The notes: generated by a model from the letters alone, not told the origin. 64,000 bases of DNA from Symbiodinium natans (GCA_905221605.1 CAJNDS010002468.1:468501-532500), one strand, 5' to 3'. Shown: positions 21,287 through 31,003, counted from the first letter of the stretch. A program made the numbers and translations.

Positions 21287-21366
21287 GAAGGTACTATGAG
21301 CCCTTCTCCCGCCCCTCTATCATCCCTATTAGCCCATAGAATTTGGGCCCCCTGGAAGATGGTTCG
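21287..21366 (+). CDS. Weak candidate exon between inverted arrays
   Basis: An island between CCCTAAA and TTTAGGG arrays. One frame reads PSPAPLSSLLAHRIWAPWKM and VR. Boundaries uncertain. Confidence 0.35.
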
Positions 21367-21520
21367 GGTTTAGGGTTTAGGGTTTAGGGCTTAGGGCTTA
21401 GGGCTTAGCTTAGGGCTTAGGGCTTAGGGCTTAGGGCCGGCTTAGGGCTTAGGGCTTAGGGCTTAGGGCTTAGGGCTTAGGGCTAAGGGCTTAGGGCTTA
21501 GGGCTTAGGGTTTTCGGTTT
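21362..21520. repeat. CTTAGGG variant array
   Basis: About 20 copies of the variant heptamer CTTAGGG (reads GGGCTTAGGGCTTA), nearly homogeneous, next to normal TTTAGGG. This suggests local spread of a variant monomer. Confidence 0.9.
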
Positions 21521-21586
21521 AGGGCATGTTAGATCAGAGTTGTCTTTCGTTGACTCCTGATGCTGCGCATGTGGGTGCCCGGGCAG

Positions 21587-21703
21587 CGAACTCTTTGAAG
21601 CACATCAGCATCAGCAACATGCGGTTGAACTGGCAGATGGAATCCGAGCACACATTTCACTGCGGCGAGCATTTCCTCTCTGGACCTTCCGATCCCACAT
21701 GAG
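21587..21703 (+). CDS. Candidate exon
   Basis: GCCCGGGCAG acceptor, ATGAG/GTTTAAGG donor. It reads ELFEAHQHQQHAVELADGIR then AHISLRRAFPLWTFRSHM plus two bases. A second frame is open from 21526, but only this one runs into 21921 without a break. Confidence 0.6.
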
Positions 21704-21801
21704 GTTTAAGGTTCAGGGTTTAGGGTTTAGGTTTCAGGGTTTAGGGTAACGCCCTAAAGCCCTAAATCCTGAAGCCCCAAAACTCTTTCCCTTCTCGACC
21801 C

Positions 21802-21915
21802 TACAGTAAACTCCAAAAAGTTGGAACATCCTTATCCCCATGCCTCAAAAGGTATACTACAGGGGATGCCAGCGAATCATCCTTGAACCATGCTCAAACT
21901 TTGTGGAGTTTACTC
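21802..21915. mobile_element. Inverted-repeat element whose end supplies an acceptor
   Basis: Arms AGTAAACTCCA and TGGAGTTTACT enclose about 90 non-coding bases. The right arm runs straight into CTGAAG, the acceptor of the next exon, so the element forms the 3' part of the intron. Confidence 0.6.
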
Positions 21916-21920
21916 TGAAG

Positions 21921-22040
21921 GAAAGCCCTCAGCGCCATTCTGAAAGTGCTGAAGCCCAAACACCCTAAGGTCTTCCACACCCTCATGTCGGGAAAGCCGT
22001 TGCTGCAATTGATGTGTTGGTTTCAGGGGCTTCGGGTTCC
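21921..22040 (+). CDS. Candidate exon, in phase with 21587
   Basis: The phase carried from 21587-21703 gives KALSAILKVLKPKHPKVFHT then LMSGKPLLQLMCWFQGLRV, ending at GTGAGTTT, a near-consensus donor that runs into TTTAGGG. One of the most protein-like exons. Confidence 0.65.
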
Positions 22041-22918
22041 GTGAGTTTAGGGTTTATTGTTTAGGGGTTTAGGGGTTTTTTTCCGGGTCGAGGGAGCCCG
22101 AAAACCCTGAACCCTACACCCTGATAGGGGGGGATATTTTACATGTTCCCTTGAAGTTGAAGAGGATCAGATTTAGGAATATCTGTCGGAGGGCTTTACG
22201 GGCCATGCTAGGTATGGATGGGCATTAAGGAGGACTTGGGTTCAAGGTACGTAGTTAGGCTTTCGGGTTGCAGTAAGTCAGGGTTTAGCCCTTTCAACCC
22301 CCTCAGCCCTAAACCCCCTAAGCCCACACCCCCCCCCCCCCCCCCCCCTTTCGCCCCCTAAACTTCCTAAACCCCCTAAATGCCCCCCAAACCCCCTCAA
22401 CACCCCCCGCCCCCAAAACCCTAAACCCTAAACCCTAAGCCCTAAGCCCTAAACCCTAAACCCCTTAATCCCCCTAATCCCTTGGGTGGCATGGTATCAT
22501 CATGAGACGAAGGTTAGCTTGCCAAGATCTGCTACCTTCCACGGTGTCAAATCTCAGCAGCCTCGTGAAAGAATATATCGAAACCCGATAGCCCCAAGCC
22601 CTAAACCCTAAGTTCGGGTTTAGGGGTTAGGGTCTAAACCCTAAACCCTAAACCCTAAACCCTATACCCTTGAGCAGCTAACATGCTTTGCGACCCCAAG
22701 CCTCAAAACCCTCGATGGGCAGTGTAGAGTGTCTGCGGCTTGCCTACACCTCTCCTGAACCACCACAACCTTAGTGGGTAGTCAAACCTTAGTGGGTAGT
22801 CATGGGTTTCAGGATTTGAGGTTTCAGGGCCCTAAACCCTAAACCCTAAACCCTAAACCCTAAACCCTAAACCCTAAACCCTAAACCCTAAACCCTAAAC
22901 CCTAAACCGGCCAGCTAG
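22041..22918. other. Intron-like stretch with weak islands
   Basis: Poly-C at 22330-22348 and an open island at 22487-22588 (RRLACQDLLPSTVSNLSSLV then KEYI; plausible exon with GA donor). A direct repeat AACCTTAGTGGGTAGTC occurs twice at 22766-22802, and a CCCTAAA array lies at 22833-22905. Confidence 0.4.
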
Positions 22919-22990
22919 GGTTCTTTCCTTGGACATCCAAAGCTTACGTCCGGTTGCTCGTGTTCGGAGGGGACATGGGGAGTAGGACCT
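22919..22990 (+). CDS. Candidate exon between inverted arrays
   Basis: CCCTAAA array, CCAGCTAG, 72 bases, GTTTAGGG array. It reads FFPWTSKAYVRLLVFGGDMG and SRT. Good composition; no recognised domain. Confidence 0.55.
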
Positions 22991-23288
22991 GTTTAGGGTT
23001 TAGGGGTTTTAGGGTTTAGGGTTTAGGGTTTAGGGTTTAGTGTTCATCTTGCTTCGGTTTTTGTGGTGTAGGGTGTGGGAATTAGGGTTTATGGTCAAGA
23101 GTTTGGTGGTTTAGGGGTTAAACCCTAAATAAAACCCAACTGTAAGTATGCATACCTCCAATCACCCTCCCTAAACCCTAGTCCTTAGGCTCACAATAGC
23201 CCGAAAACCGTACACAAGAAGGCCTTTAAGTTCAAAAAAACCCCAAAACACTCTAATCCCTTTTGGGTTGTGCGGGGGAAAAAAGGGG

Positions 23289-23289
<1 letters not shown>

Positions 23290-23338
<49 letters not shown>
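23290..23338. repeat. Poly-G run of about 49 bases
   Basis: Uninterrupted G run. Frames through it are poly-Gly or poly-Pro artefacts. Sequence length here may be unreliable. Confidence 0.95.
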
Positions 23339-23339
<1 letters not shown>

Positions 23340-23596
23340 GTGGGGGGGAAGTCAATCTGGGAGGGCTGGTGTGGGGGTGTGGGGGGCTGCTTTACGTGTG
23401 CGGGTGGCGCGGTCCTCCATGAAAAAACTGCGCACCGAACCCTCCGACCCGCCCAAGGTTTTGGGGGTGGGGGGTTCACCAAAACCATCCAACACGCCGC
23501 CGGGGTCTAACCCTAAACCCTAAACCCTAACCCCTACTAAGACCAGCCGTTGCCCTCTCAGCGAATTATCCCAAGGCTCATAAGCTCGCCACGTAG

Positions 23597-23679
23597 GTTC
23601 CAGCGTCGAGTTCAATGTTCAGGACAAAGGATTCTCAGGGATTGGCCGTGGAAGAGTACCTTGAGCTACTTTCTTGCAG
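23597..23679 (+). CDS. Candidate exon
   Basis: CCACGTAG acceptor, TTGCAG/GTTCTTG donor. It reads VPASSSMFRTKDSQGLAVEE and YLELLSC plus two bases. The next exon continues in phase. Confidence 0.55.
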
Positions 23680-23944
23680 GTTCTTGCTATGACGAAAACC
23701 CGCTAAAACCAAACAAAGTAGGTGCTGGGTATTCAACCCTAAACTCTATACCCTAAACCCGAAACCCTAAAGGGGGTACCCCAAGCCCGAGACACTGGGG
23801 ACCCTGCGGACCTGCATGTGACCAGATGGAGTGCTTTTTTTTTTGTGCGAGGCTGTTGTTTACCACCAGATGAAAGGCAAGGACTTAGAAGCTCTTTTGA
23901 CAGAGTCTACTTAGTGTCCCCTATAAGCCCTACTCTATTATGTC

Positions 23945-24037
23945 CTTTTGTGGTGCGTTACTGTAACTTTAGATCCTTAGCCTTTTTTGGGCTTACTAGG
24001 CTTCTTAATACGGCAGCTAAGAGTTCAATTTATAGCT
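23945..24037. mobile_element. Diverged copy of the CTTTGTGGTACTTTACTG element
   Basis: About 90 bases aligned by eye to 52357-52473 and 59626-59736 (shared TTACTGTAACTTTAGATCCT and GGCAGCTAA). All three copies have the same orientation. Confidence 0.7.
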
Positions 24038-24251
24038 GGGGTTTAGGGTTTAGGGTTTACGGTTTAGGGTTTAGGGTTTTGGTTTAGGGCTTGGGGTATA
24101 GGTTTTACGGTCACCAGAAGGGCTTCCAAGAATACTTAGCGTCCCCTATTATTACAATCCCTACTCAATTATTCCCTTAGTGTCCCCCCTATAAACCCTA
24201 CTCTGTTATACCACCAAAAGGGCTTCCAAGCATGTGTAATTCGGTGACCAG

Positions 24252-24342
24252 ACACCGTTACTATGAATCCGGGCTCGTGTTGGCCCATGATTGGGCCGAT
24301 CTCTGTTTGACCCTGAGCCCAATCCCTGTCCTGAGTAGCCCT
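24252..24342 (+). CDS. Candidate exon
   Basis: After GGTGACCAG; phase from 23597 gives HRYYESGLVLAHDWADLCLT then LSPIPVLSSP. It ends at a TGA that is also a GA donor (GAGGGTTTAGGG). Read-through by splicing or true stop cannot be told apart here. Confidence 0.55.
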
Positions 24343-24545
24343 TGAGGGTTTAGGGTTTGGGGTTTAGGGTTGAGGGTTTGGGGTTTAGGGTTTAGGGTTA
24401 GGGTTTACGGTTTAGGGTTTAGGGTTTAGGGTTTAGGGTTTAGGGTTTAGGGGTAGGGCTTAGGGTTTATGATTGTTTTTCTTTCTTTGCTGGGTTTAAG
24501 CGGATCATCTTTACTCTTGTTCAGAGGGTGTGTGTAAGGGGCCAG

Positions 24546-24734
24546 CCTTCTATCTCAATCGGAAGTCTTGCGCGCATGGATCGGAACGGAGATTCGCCAA
24601 TTAGGGGTCTACATAGGTTTGGCCGCTAACCATCAAGTGTTCGGCCACGCAGAACCACGTCGCAGGGGAGCGGCGCCACTCTGGCCCACTTATTTCCCAA
24701 CACATCCCGGTTGGGGTTCAATGTGTTTTTTCGG
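24546..24734 (+). CDS. Candidate long exon, first of an eleven-exon chain
   Basis: GGGCCAG acceptor; ends TTCGG/GTTTAGGG. 62 codons, including VLRAWIGTEIRQLGVYIGLA, NHQVFGHAEPRRRGAAPLWP and PGWGSMCFF. This is the longest open frame in its neighbourhood, and the frame continues artefactually beyond the donor. Function not recognised. Confidence 0.6.
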
Positions 24735-24898
24735 GTTTAGGGGCTACTGTCCTAGAGCCCTACGAACCATAAGCTCCAAAATCCCTGAACTCTCCAGCAT
24801 CCATCATGTTTGCACACATGGGGGCAGGGAGACCCTAAACCCTGAGCCCTAAACCGCAGGGGTCCCTCAACCCTGAGCCCGAAGTATGTACAAGCCAG

Positions 24899-24935
24899 GA
24901 GAGTCGTGCTTGCCAGTGCTCGTCGTAGGGCTTGT
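24899..24935 (+). CDS. Chain exon
   Basis: CAAGCCAG acceptor, CTTGT/GTTTAGGG donor. Phase 2 from 24734 gives RVVLASARRRAC, ending in phase 0. Confidence 0.45.
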
Positions 24936-24995
24936 GTTTAGGGTTTAGGGTTCAGGGGTTTTATTAGGGGTTGGGGTTTAGGGTTTAGGGTCTAG

Positions 24996-25057
24996 GAAGC
25001 CGCTGCTCCGCGAGGAAGGATAATTTTTTGCCTAGAAACACACGCGCCATCCTCCTT
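24996..25057 (+). CDS. Chain exon with GC donor
   Basis: Separated from the previous exon by a 60-base TTTAGGG-only intron ending GGGTCTAG. Phase 0 gives EAAAPRGRIIFCLETHAPSS. The GC donor (GCGCCTGAAG) is the one that keeps the frame with 25276. Confidence 0.5.
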
Positions 25058-25275
25058 GCGCCTGAAGCTACCCTACACCCTTCGCCCTAAACCCTGAACC
25101 CTAAACCCTAAACCTACAGACTTCGAGGTCCCTTAGATTTGGGGGGGCCCTTATAGGGTATCATCGGGTTGGGCCTGGAATTCCCCGAAACCCCAAATCC
25201 TAAACCCTAGACCCTAAACCCTAAACCCTCATGGGTTTAGGTTTTAGGGTCTCTAGGTTTAGGTTTCAGAGTTAG

Positions 25276-25314
25276 GACAACTGAAAATTTAAAGTACTTT
25301 GAAAAACACCTAGG
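25276..25314 (+). CDS. Chain exon
   Basis: CAGAGTTAG acceptor, CTAGG/GTTTGTAGG donor. It reads TTENLKYFEKHL, a typical amphipathic helix. Phase 2 in and out. Confidence 0.5.
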
Positions 25315-25422
25315 GTTTGTAGGGTTTAGGGTTTAGGGTTTAGGGTTTAGGGTTTAGGGTTTAGGGTTTAGGGTTTCGATTCAGGAAAGTTGCAAGGTTT
25401 GGGGTTGAGGGCCCCGCAACAG

Positions 25423-25468
25423 CCTACCCCAAGGCCTCAAAGCTCCCAAAAGCTCCTGCGTGTCAAAG
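25423..25468 (+). CDS. Chain exon
   Basis: CGCAACAG acceptor, TCAAAG/GTTCGGG donor. Phase 2 in, giving LPQGLKAPKSSCVSK, phase 0 out. Confidence 0.45.
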
Positions 25469-25741
25469 GTTCGGGTTTAGGGTTTAGGGTTTAGGGTTTA
25501 GGGTTTAGGGTGTAGGGTGTAGGGTGTAGGGTGTAGGGTGTAGGGTGTAGGGTGTAGGGTTTACGGTTCAGGGCTTAGGGTTTAGGGTTTGGGGTTTGGG
25601 GTTTAGGGTTTATGTGTTAGGCATAGCGATGAGGAATTCAAACAGGGGACAACCATGTAGAGATCTGCCCTGAAAACAGCGAGAATATCAAAACCCTAAA
25701 CCCTAGACCCTAAACCCTGAACCCTAAACCCTAAACCCTAG

Positions 25742-25824
25742 TCGGAATTCAATGGCCACTTCATGTCGGGAAGCCGTCGAGGGAGTAGAGTGTTCCTACT
25801 TTTCACTTTCGATCTTTTGGGGGG
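25742..25824 (+). CDS. Chain exon between inverted arrays
   Basis: The CCCTAG at the array end is the acceptor. It reads SEFNGHFMSGSRRGSRVFLL then FTFDLLG, ending in a G run before GTTAAGGG. Another frame is also open, so the frame choice rests on phase. Confidence 0.45.
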
Positions 25825-26017
25825 GTTAAGGGTTTAGGGACCCAAGGTCTTAAACCCCTCAACCCCGAAACCCCAAAACCCTAAACCCTGACCCTGAACT
25901 TAGCCCTAAGGCAGTTCAGGGAGCAGGAACCCTTGAACCCCTTATAATCCCAAACCCTAAACCCTAAACCCTAAACCCTAAACCCCTCCCGAAACCCGCA
26001 ACCTCGACCCTCGGCAG

Positions 26018-26063
26018 CAGTGGGGGGACTTGGCGCTCACGACCACATACAGCTAGTGCGCAG
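26018..26063 (+). CDS. Chain exon
   Basis: CTCGGCAG acceptor, GCGCAG/GTGGCTAAG donor. Phase 2 gives SGGTWRSRPHTASAQ. Confidence 0.45.
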
Positions 26064-26145
26064 GTGGCTAAGGTGCTGTGACTGTTCCCTCCCTAAACCC
26101 TAAACCCTAAAAACAAGAATCCCTGGAGCCCAATAGCCCTTTCAG

Positions 26146-26177
26146 GATGTTACCAGAAAGTACCTGCGATGTTTCGG
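26146..26177 (+). CDS. Chain exon between inverted arrays
   Basis: GCCCTTTCAG acceptor, TTCGG/GTTTAGG donor. It reads DVTRKYLRCF plus two bases. Confidence 0.45.
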
Positions 26178-26289
26178 GTTTAGGAGCTAGGGGTTATAAT
26201 AGGGTTTAGGGTTTAGGGTAGGGTATACATCGGTTTTGTTGAAGGTTCTTACGGCAATCCCAGTGCTCTGCATGGTGTGTCTTTTTCAG

Positions 26290-26309
26290 AAGAGCCTTCC
26301 ATCTCTCAC
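26290..26309 (+). CDS. Chain micro-exon
   Basis: After the pyrimidine-rich GTCTTTTTCAG. Phase gives RAFHLS. The GA donor GAAACGCTG is inferred to keep the frame with 26505. Confidence 0.3.
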
Positions 26310-26504
26310 GAAACGCTGATTCAACCCTAAACCCTTGTATACATCTATACACATTTAGGTGTATATATATATATAGATATGAATTTTCTATGTGTGTGTA
26401 TATGTATACATATATATATATATATATTTACATATATATATATATATGAAGCACGCCCTTTCACAAGTTGACATGCCCCCCCCCCCCCCCCCCTTTTTCT
26501 CCAG

Positions 26505-26541
26505 GCACCTATTGGTTTACATCCCCTGGTTTGATGCCAGG
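26505..26541 (+). CDS. Chain exon after poly-C tract
   Basis: The acceptor CTTTTTCTCCAG follows a run of about 19 C (26475-26493), a strong pyrimidine tract. It reads TYWFTSPGLMP and ends CCAGG/GTTCAGG. Confidence 0.45.
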
Positions 26542-26829
26542 GTTCAGGCACCTTTAGGCCTAAAGGCCCCAAAACGTTTAGGGTTGAGGGTTTAGGGTTT
26601 AGGGTTTGGGGTTTGGGGTTTGGGGTTTGGGGTTTAGGGTTTAGGGTTTGGGGTTTGGGGTTTAGGGTTTAGGGTTTGTGCCCTAAGCCTGAGGTTGATA
26701 CATGAAAGAACGCTTACACTTCTATGGTGACCTCTTGCAACCCAAAGCGTAAAGTTCCTAAGCCCTAGACCCTAAACCCGAGACCCTAAACCCTAAAACC
26801 TAAACCCTGAACCCTAAACCCTGGCGCAG

Positions 26830-26896
26830 CACCTTCATGCTCGGCGGTCCACGCCCCAAGCGTCCACCGTTCGGTGTGTCAAAGCTCACGATTTTC
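26830..26896 (+). CDS. Chain exon, last of eleven
   Basis: CTGGCGCAG acceptor, TTTTC/GTAGACCAG donor. Phase 2 gives TFMLGGPRPKRPPFGVSKLT and IF. Phase 0 out. Confidence 0.5.
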
Positions 26897-26959
26897 GTAG
26901 ACCAGAAGCCCTAAACCCTAAACCCTAAACCCTAAACCCCCAACTAACCCTAAACCCTA

Positions 26960-27060
26960 AACCCTGCCATGACATTGGACACTGGCCGCCGGACGGCACG
27001 CTCAACTTGATTCTGCGGCTGCGTCCCAGACCCCGGGAGGACCCCAAAAGCCTCAACCTT
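26960..27060. other. Coding-like island, strand undecided
   Basis: Between CCCTAAA and TTTAGGG arrays. The + frame (DIGHWPPDGTLNLILRLRPR) looks good but lacks an upstream AG outside the array. The minus frame (EAFGVLPGSGTQPQNQVERA) has both splice signals. I cannot choose. Confidence 0.35.
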
Positions 27061-27412
27061 CAACCCCAAACCACCTAGATTCTTTAGGGTTTGGGGTTTG
27101 GGGTTTAGAATTTAGGGTTTAGGGTTTAGGGTTTTGGGTTTAGGGCAGTAAATTCGGAGTTTCTGCGCTTCCCAGCCCAAAGCCCGAAGCCCTGAACCCT
27201 GCAAGCCCTATAAACCCTTAGACCCTTCAACCCGCCAAGCCCCTAAACCCTAAACCCTAAACCCTAAACCCTAAACCCTAAACCCTAAACCCTAAACCCT
27301 AAACCTTAAACCCTGAAATCAATAAACCCTTCAAGCCTCAACACCCTAAACCCTAGATCCTAAACCCTAAACCCTAAACCCTAAACCCTAAACCCTAAAC
27401 CCTAAACCCTAG

Positions 27413-27513
27413 ATCCTCCTCCTCCCGGGGAGTTGAGGCGGCCCAAAGACGCCATACAGGTCGAATGGGCCCCTACAGCTGCAGCCGTCCTGTGGGTTAC
27501 ATGGAGTTGCAGG
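27413..27513 (+). CDS. Candidate exon between inverted arrays
   Basis: CCCTAG acceptor at the array edge, GCAGG/GTTTAGGG donor. 33 codons, PPPPGELRRPKDAIQVEWAP then TAAAVLWVTWSCR. Strong coding character, with Trp in good context. Function unknown. Confidence 0.6.
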
Positions 27514-27693
27514 GTTTAGGGTTTGGGGTTTGGGGTTTGGGGTTTAGGGTTTGGGGTTTAGGGTTTAGGGTTTAGGGCTTAGGGGTCTAGAGTCCCGAGT
27601 AGAGGGCTTATTGAGGATGATATGCGTGGTTTAGATTCTTGCTCATGTGGGAGGTTATCTTCTCAATGCCCCCAACGGGGTTCTTAATCTCAG

Positions 27694-27720
27694 GCAACCG
27701 ACGAGAAGGGCCCATTTTCC
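27694..27720 (+). CDS. Candidate micro-exon
   Basis: TTAATCTCAG acceptor, TTTTCC/GTAAACCC donor. Nine codons, ATDEKGPFS, phase 0 in and out. Confidence 0.4.
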
Positions 27721-27780
27721 GTAAACCCTAAACCCCAATCCCTAAACCCTAAACCCTTGGGTTAAGGGTTGACAGCGCAG

Positions 27781-27865
27781 GACGGCAGTTTAAGGCATCT
27801 GGCACGCGCCAGACGTGCCATTTGCAACGATACCGCAAAGCCCTTGTTCCGACTGGGCCCACCCT
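27781..27865 (+). CDS. Candidate exon
   Basis: GACAGCGCAG acceptor. Phase 0 gives DGSLRHLARARRAICNDTAK then PLFRLGPP. GA donor GAGCCCCC. The word TTTGCAACGAT recurs 90 bases later. Confidence 0.5.
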
Positions 27866-28245
27866 GAGCCCCCTTGGAGAGGGGATTTTAGGCTTTGCAA
27901 CGATGTACAGGGTTTAGGGTTTAGGGTTAATTATTAATTAGGGTTTAGGGTTTAGGGTTTAGGGTTTAGGGTTTAGGGTTTAAACCCTAAACCCTAAAAG
28001 CTTGTTCGCTGTCCCATTACTCTTGGCTTCAGGATAGAGGTATACTAGGGCCTTCATACTGTACATACGGCTCCTTATAACCATGGGTGCTGGTCTATAT
28101 ATATATATATATATATATGAAGATAAGCATATGAAAAGGGTGTCCTTGTGGGGATGCTTGTAACAAACACCCTACTTAACATTATGTTGCGGCGCTTGGG
28201 CGCTTGCACGTTTTAGGCCTACTGACAGGGTGGACCTTTGACGAG

Positions 28246-28345
28246 GGTTGGTGGAGCTCGTGGAGAACTCTCATTTTACGGCCCCGTGCACCAGATCACG
28301 GGGGTTTACACCACCTAGAGAGATCCTCCGGACCACTTCAGCAAG
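28246..28345 (+). CDS. Candidate exon in a repeat-free stretch
   Basis: TTTGACGAG acceptor, CAGCAAG/GTGTCGCTG donor. In the frame from 27865 it reads LVELVENSHFTAPCTRSRGF then TPPREILRTTSA. No telomere repeats for 250 bases on either side. Confidence 0.55.
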
Positions 28346-28398
28346 GTGTCGCTGCTTTCTGAAATGCATGTCATGTGACAATGTGGCATGGTAGCAAG

Positions 28399-28442
28399 GC
28401 CTACGTACTTGTCGCCAGACACGACAGACGCTGCGCGAAGCG
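28399..28442 (+). CDS. Candidate exon with GTAAGAAT donor
   Basis: A 53-base intron precedes it; the donor GTAAGAAT is near consensus. In phase it reads PTYLSPDTTDAARS; another frame (AYVLVARHDRRCAK) is open too. Confidence 0.45.
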
Positions 28443-28599
28443 GTAAGAATGATGTGAAGTCACTGTGCCGTCCTAATCCCAAAGCCCGAGGCCTTGTGCC
28501 TAAACCCTAAACTCTGAACCCTAAAGCCAAACCCTAAACCCTAAACCTCGTTGGAGGATTTTGAATGTGAGCCCCGCCCCCTGTTACCCTGTACTACAG

Positions 28600-28616
28600 C
28601 GTACCAGGAACTAAAG
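28600..28616 (+). CDS. Candidate micro-exon
   Basis: CTGTACTACAG acceptor, CTAAAG/GTTCGATG donor. Phase 1 in gives AYQELK. Confidence 0.3.
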
Positions 28617-28716
28617 GTTCGATGCCCCCTTCAAAATACTTGGACTCCAATGTCATCAGATAGGAAGTGCTTCAAAGCCCAAGTATAAGCCACACTTTGA
28701 ATCCTAAACCCCAAAC

Positions 28717-28882
28717 CCTACTTGGAGGTTCATGGTACTTAGTAGCCCAATTAGAAGTGAACTTATACCCCAATTACTGAAGGAGCTTCTAAGTGGTTGC
28801 AACTACACTTCTAATTGAGGCATATACTATGTAAACCCTCATTACACTTCTCACTGGGTTATAAGTACTCTGAACCTCCAAG
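28717..28882. mobile_element. Inverted-repeat element, TACTTGGAGGTTCATGGTAC family
   Basis: The left end TACTTGGAGGTTCATGGTAC is complemented by the right end GTACTCTGAACCTCCAAGTA. The interior has ACACTTCTAATTG-type subrepeats. Related copies lie at 40097-40222 and 55765-55912, with fragments at 7350, 11258-11362, 34261 and 49564. Confidence 0.75.
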
Positions 28883-29063
28883 TATGTTCTGGGCTCCAAA
28901 AGTTAAGGGGGCGCCAGGGTTGGGTACAAGGGCTGCCAGGCATAAGGGTTTAGGGCAGTCGGGTTTGGGGTTTAGGGTTTTGGGTTTAGGGTTTGGGGTT
29001 TAGGGTTTAGGGTTATAGGGTTATAGGGTTTAGGGTTTGGGGTCTAGGGTTTAGGGTTTAGGG

Positions 29064-29119
29064 TTTGGTCTTGAACCCGAAGACATGAAAGCCCCAAAAC
29101 ACGAACGGCGATTCGGAGT
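29064..29119 (+). CDS. Candidate exon
   Basis: The preceding TTTAGGG array provides the AG. The frame reads GLEPEDMKAPKHERRFGV, and an element of the 13285 family starts right after it (29127). Confidence 0.4.
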
Positions 29120-29126
29120 GATCAAT

Positions 29127-29243
29127 GTCTAGGACCCGGAGTAGGCCCTTGTTCCCTTTCTTTTGGCTTTGGGTTCCCTCATAATCCCCTTTAAAACAAA
29201 AAGGGCACCCTTTATATTCCTAGGTTACTCTTGGGTCTAGGCT
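29127..29243. mobile_element. Second copy of the 13285-type element
   Basis: Shares CTAGGACC, GTAGGCCCT, TTCCCTC and GGTTACTCTTGGGTCTAGG with 13285-13409. Confidence 0.55.
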
Positions 29244-29532
29244 ATGTATTCTAAAGGTGGGACTTCCCACACATGCAAGGCAATCAAAGTTAACGTTCAA
29301 TGGAGCTGAGCACATTTAAATAGAGCTCAGTGAGCCCGAATCCCTAAACCCAAACGCAGCCTGACCCTAAACCCTAAACCCTAAGCCCTAAACCCTAAAC
29401 CCTAAACCCTAAATCCTAAACCCTAAACCCCAAACCCTAAACCCTAAACCCTAAACCCTAACCCTTAAGCCCTAAACCCTAAACTGCCTTCCAACCAAGC
29501 TCTGAAAAACCAAACTCTAAATATCGGCTCAG

Positions 29533-29583
29533 GGATGCGCATGGTAGGGGGTCTGCCCGAAGGCCCTTCTTTCCAGAGCTGCG
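29533..29583 (+). CDS. Candidate exon
   Basis: TCGGCTCAG acceptor, GCTGCG/GTTTAGGG donor. It reads MRMVGGLPEGPSFQSC. Array-bounded on the right. Confidence 0.45.
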
Positions 29584-30321
29584 GTTTAGGGTTTAAGGTT
29601 TAGGGTTTAGGGCTAGGGTTTAGGGTTCAGGGGTTAGGAATCGGTTTTTGGTTTGGGGTTAAGGGTTTGAGGCCTCTCCTCTTGGTCCCTGCAATTTCAA
29701 TAACCCGCGTTGTTGCGGCAGTGTAGGGTTGGGTTTATCGGCTATAAAGCGTTTCGGGAACCCAAAACCCTAAACCCTAAACCCCAAACCCCAAACCCCA
29801 AACCCGCCCTAAGCCTACACCCTATGCCCGAAACCCTAAGCCCTATACCCGAAACCCTAAGCCCTAAACCTTAAACCCTCAACCGAAAAATAGCCGCTGA
29901 TCCAGACCTCGCGGGGAGGCCTCGTGTGGCCCATGCGGTGGCACACGACCTTTGCCCAGGTCGTGGGTTGTTAAGACGTGTTGGGGGTTTAGGGTTTAGG
30001 GTTTAGGCGGTTTAGGGTTTAGGGTTTAGGGTTTAGGAGGTTTACGAGGTTTACGATGTTTAGGGTTCAGGAGTTGAGGGTTTTCGGCTTTCATTGGGAG
30101 GTTTTGGGGCGCTTTGGGAAGTGTTGCCGGAGCTGGGGGGTTTTCAAGGTTTAGTGGGTTTCGTGATCCCAGTTCAGGCAGCCCTAAACCTAAGCCCTAA
30201 AGCCTAAACCCTCACCCCAAAGCCTAAGCGTCCTGAGAATCACAACCGCCAAGCAGCCGGGGGGGGGGGGTACAAGACTTCTAATAGTCTAAGAAACATC
30301 GCGAAACCCAAACGTTAAACT

Positions 30322-30420
30322 TGGGATGTTCCCCCTTTTTCCGAACAGTCCTCATTAGGGATTATAACAGGGGTACTTTGATCCCTCTTAAGGACTGTTC
30401 ATATAAGGGCAACCTCCCAA
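30322..30420. mobile_element. Palindromic element, GGGATGTTCCCCC family (five copies)
   Basis: Copies at 30322-30420, 31838-31935, 44550-44635, 48935-49012 and 61838-61893 share GGGATGTTCCCCCTTAT at the edge, AACAGTCC on the left arm and GGACTGTTAGTATA on the right arm. Non-coding and intronic. Confidence 0.7.
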
Positions 30421-30947
30421 CCCTAAACCCTAAACCGCAACAGGCCGGAAAGTTCGTCGCACTTACAGCACAACCCTGAAACTCTAGGCGCTCTTAATTT
30501 GGGACTTTTGGCCCCCAAGGCCTTCTTATATGCGGTTGTTGGGGCTATTTTGCGCCGAATGGCAAGGCACAACATAACAGCATAACGCCATTTTCTAAAA
30601 TCTGGTCCCTTTCGGGGGCTACTACTCTAAGGCAGCCCCGCATGTTGAGGCTAGCTTCGGTTGATACCATAAATCCCGCACGACCCTACCATACTAAACT
30701 ACCATAATTCCTAGGGTTTAGGGTACTTAGGGTCATGCAGGATGTATATTCTCAACCGTTAGGGTACCCAAACAGGGGACCATAGTTCAGAGAACTCACC
30801 AAACAAGGCACCTACAGCCTAAATCCTAAGCCCTCTAAGCCCTAAACCCTAAACCCTAAACCCTAAACTCTAAACCCTAAACCCTAAATCCTAAACCCTA
30901 AACCCTAAATCCTAAGCCCTAAACCCTAAACCAAGACCATCTTCCAG

Positions 30948-31003
30948 CGCTCCAGTGTCCGCGGGGCTTGTAGAGTCAAGAGCGACACACGACGTTCTTT
31001 CTG
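30948..31003 (+). CDS. Candidate exon
   Basis: ATCTTCCAG acceptor, TTTCTG/GTCATGC donor. One frame reads APVSAGLVESRATHDVLS. A second frame is open. Confidence 0.4.

Noticed and set aside
23171-23523. Poly-Pro and poly-Gly frames
   Set aside because: Caused by a 49-base G run. A possible exon at its right side (MKKLRTEPSDPPK) lacks an acceptor.
26960-27060. A firm exon call on either strand
   Set aside because: Both strands have a long coding-like frame and the array layout is symmetrical under reverse complement; sequence alone does not decide.
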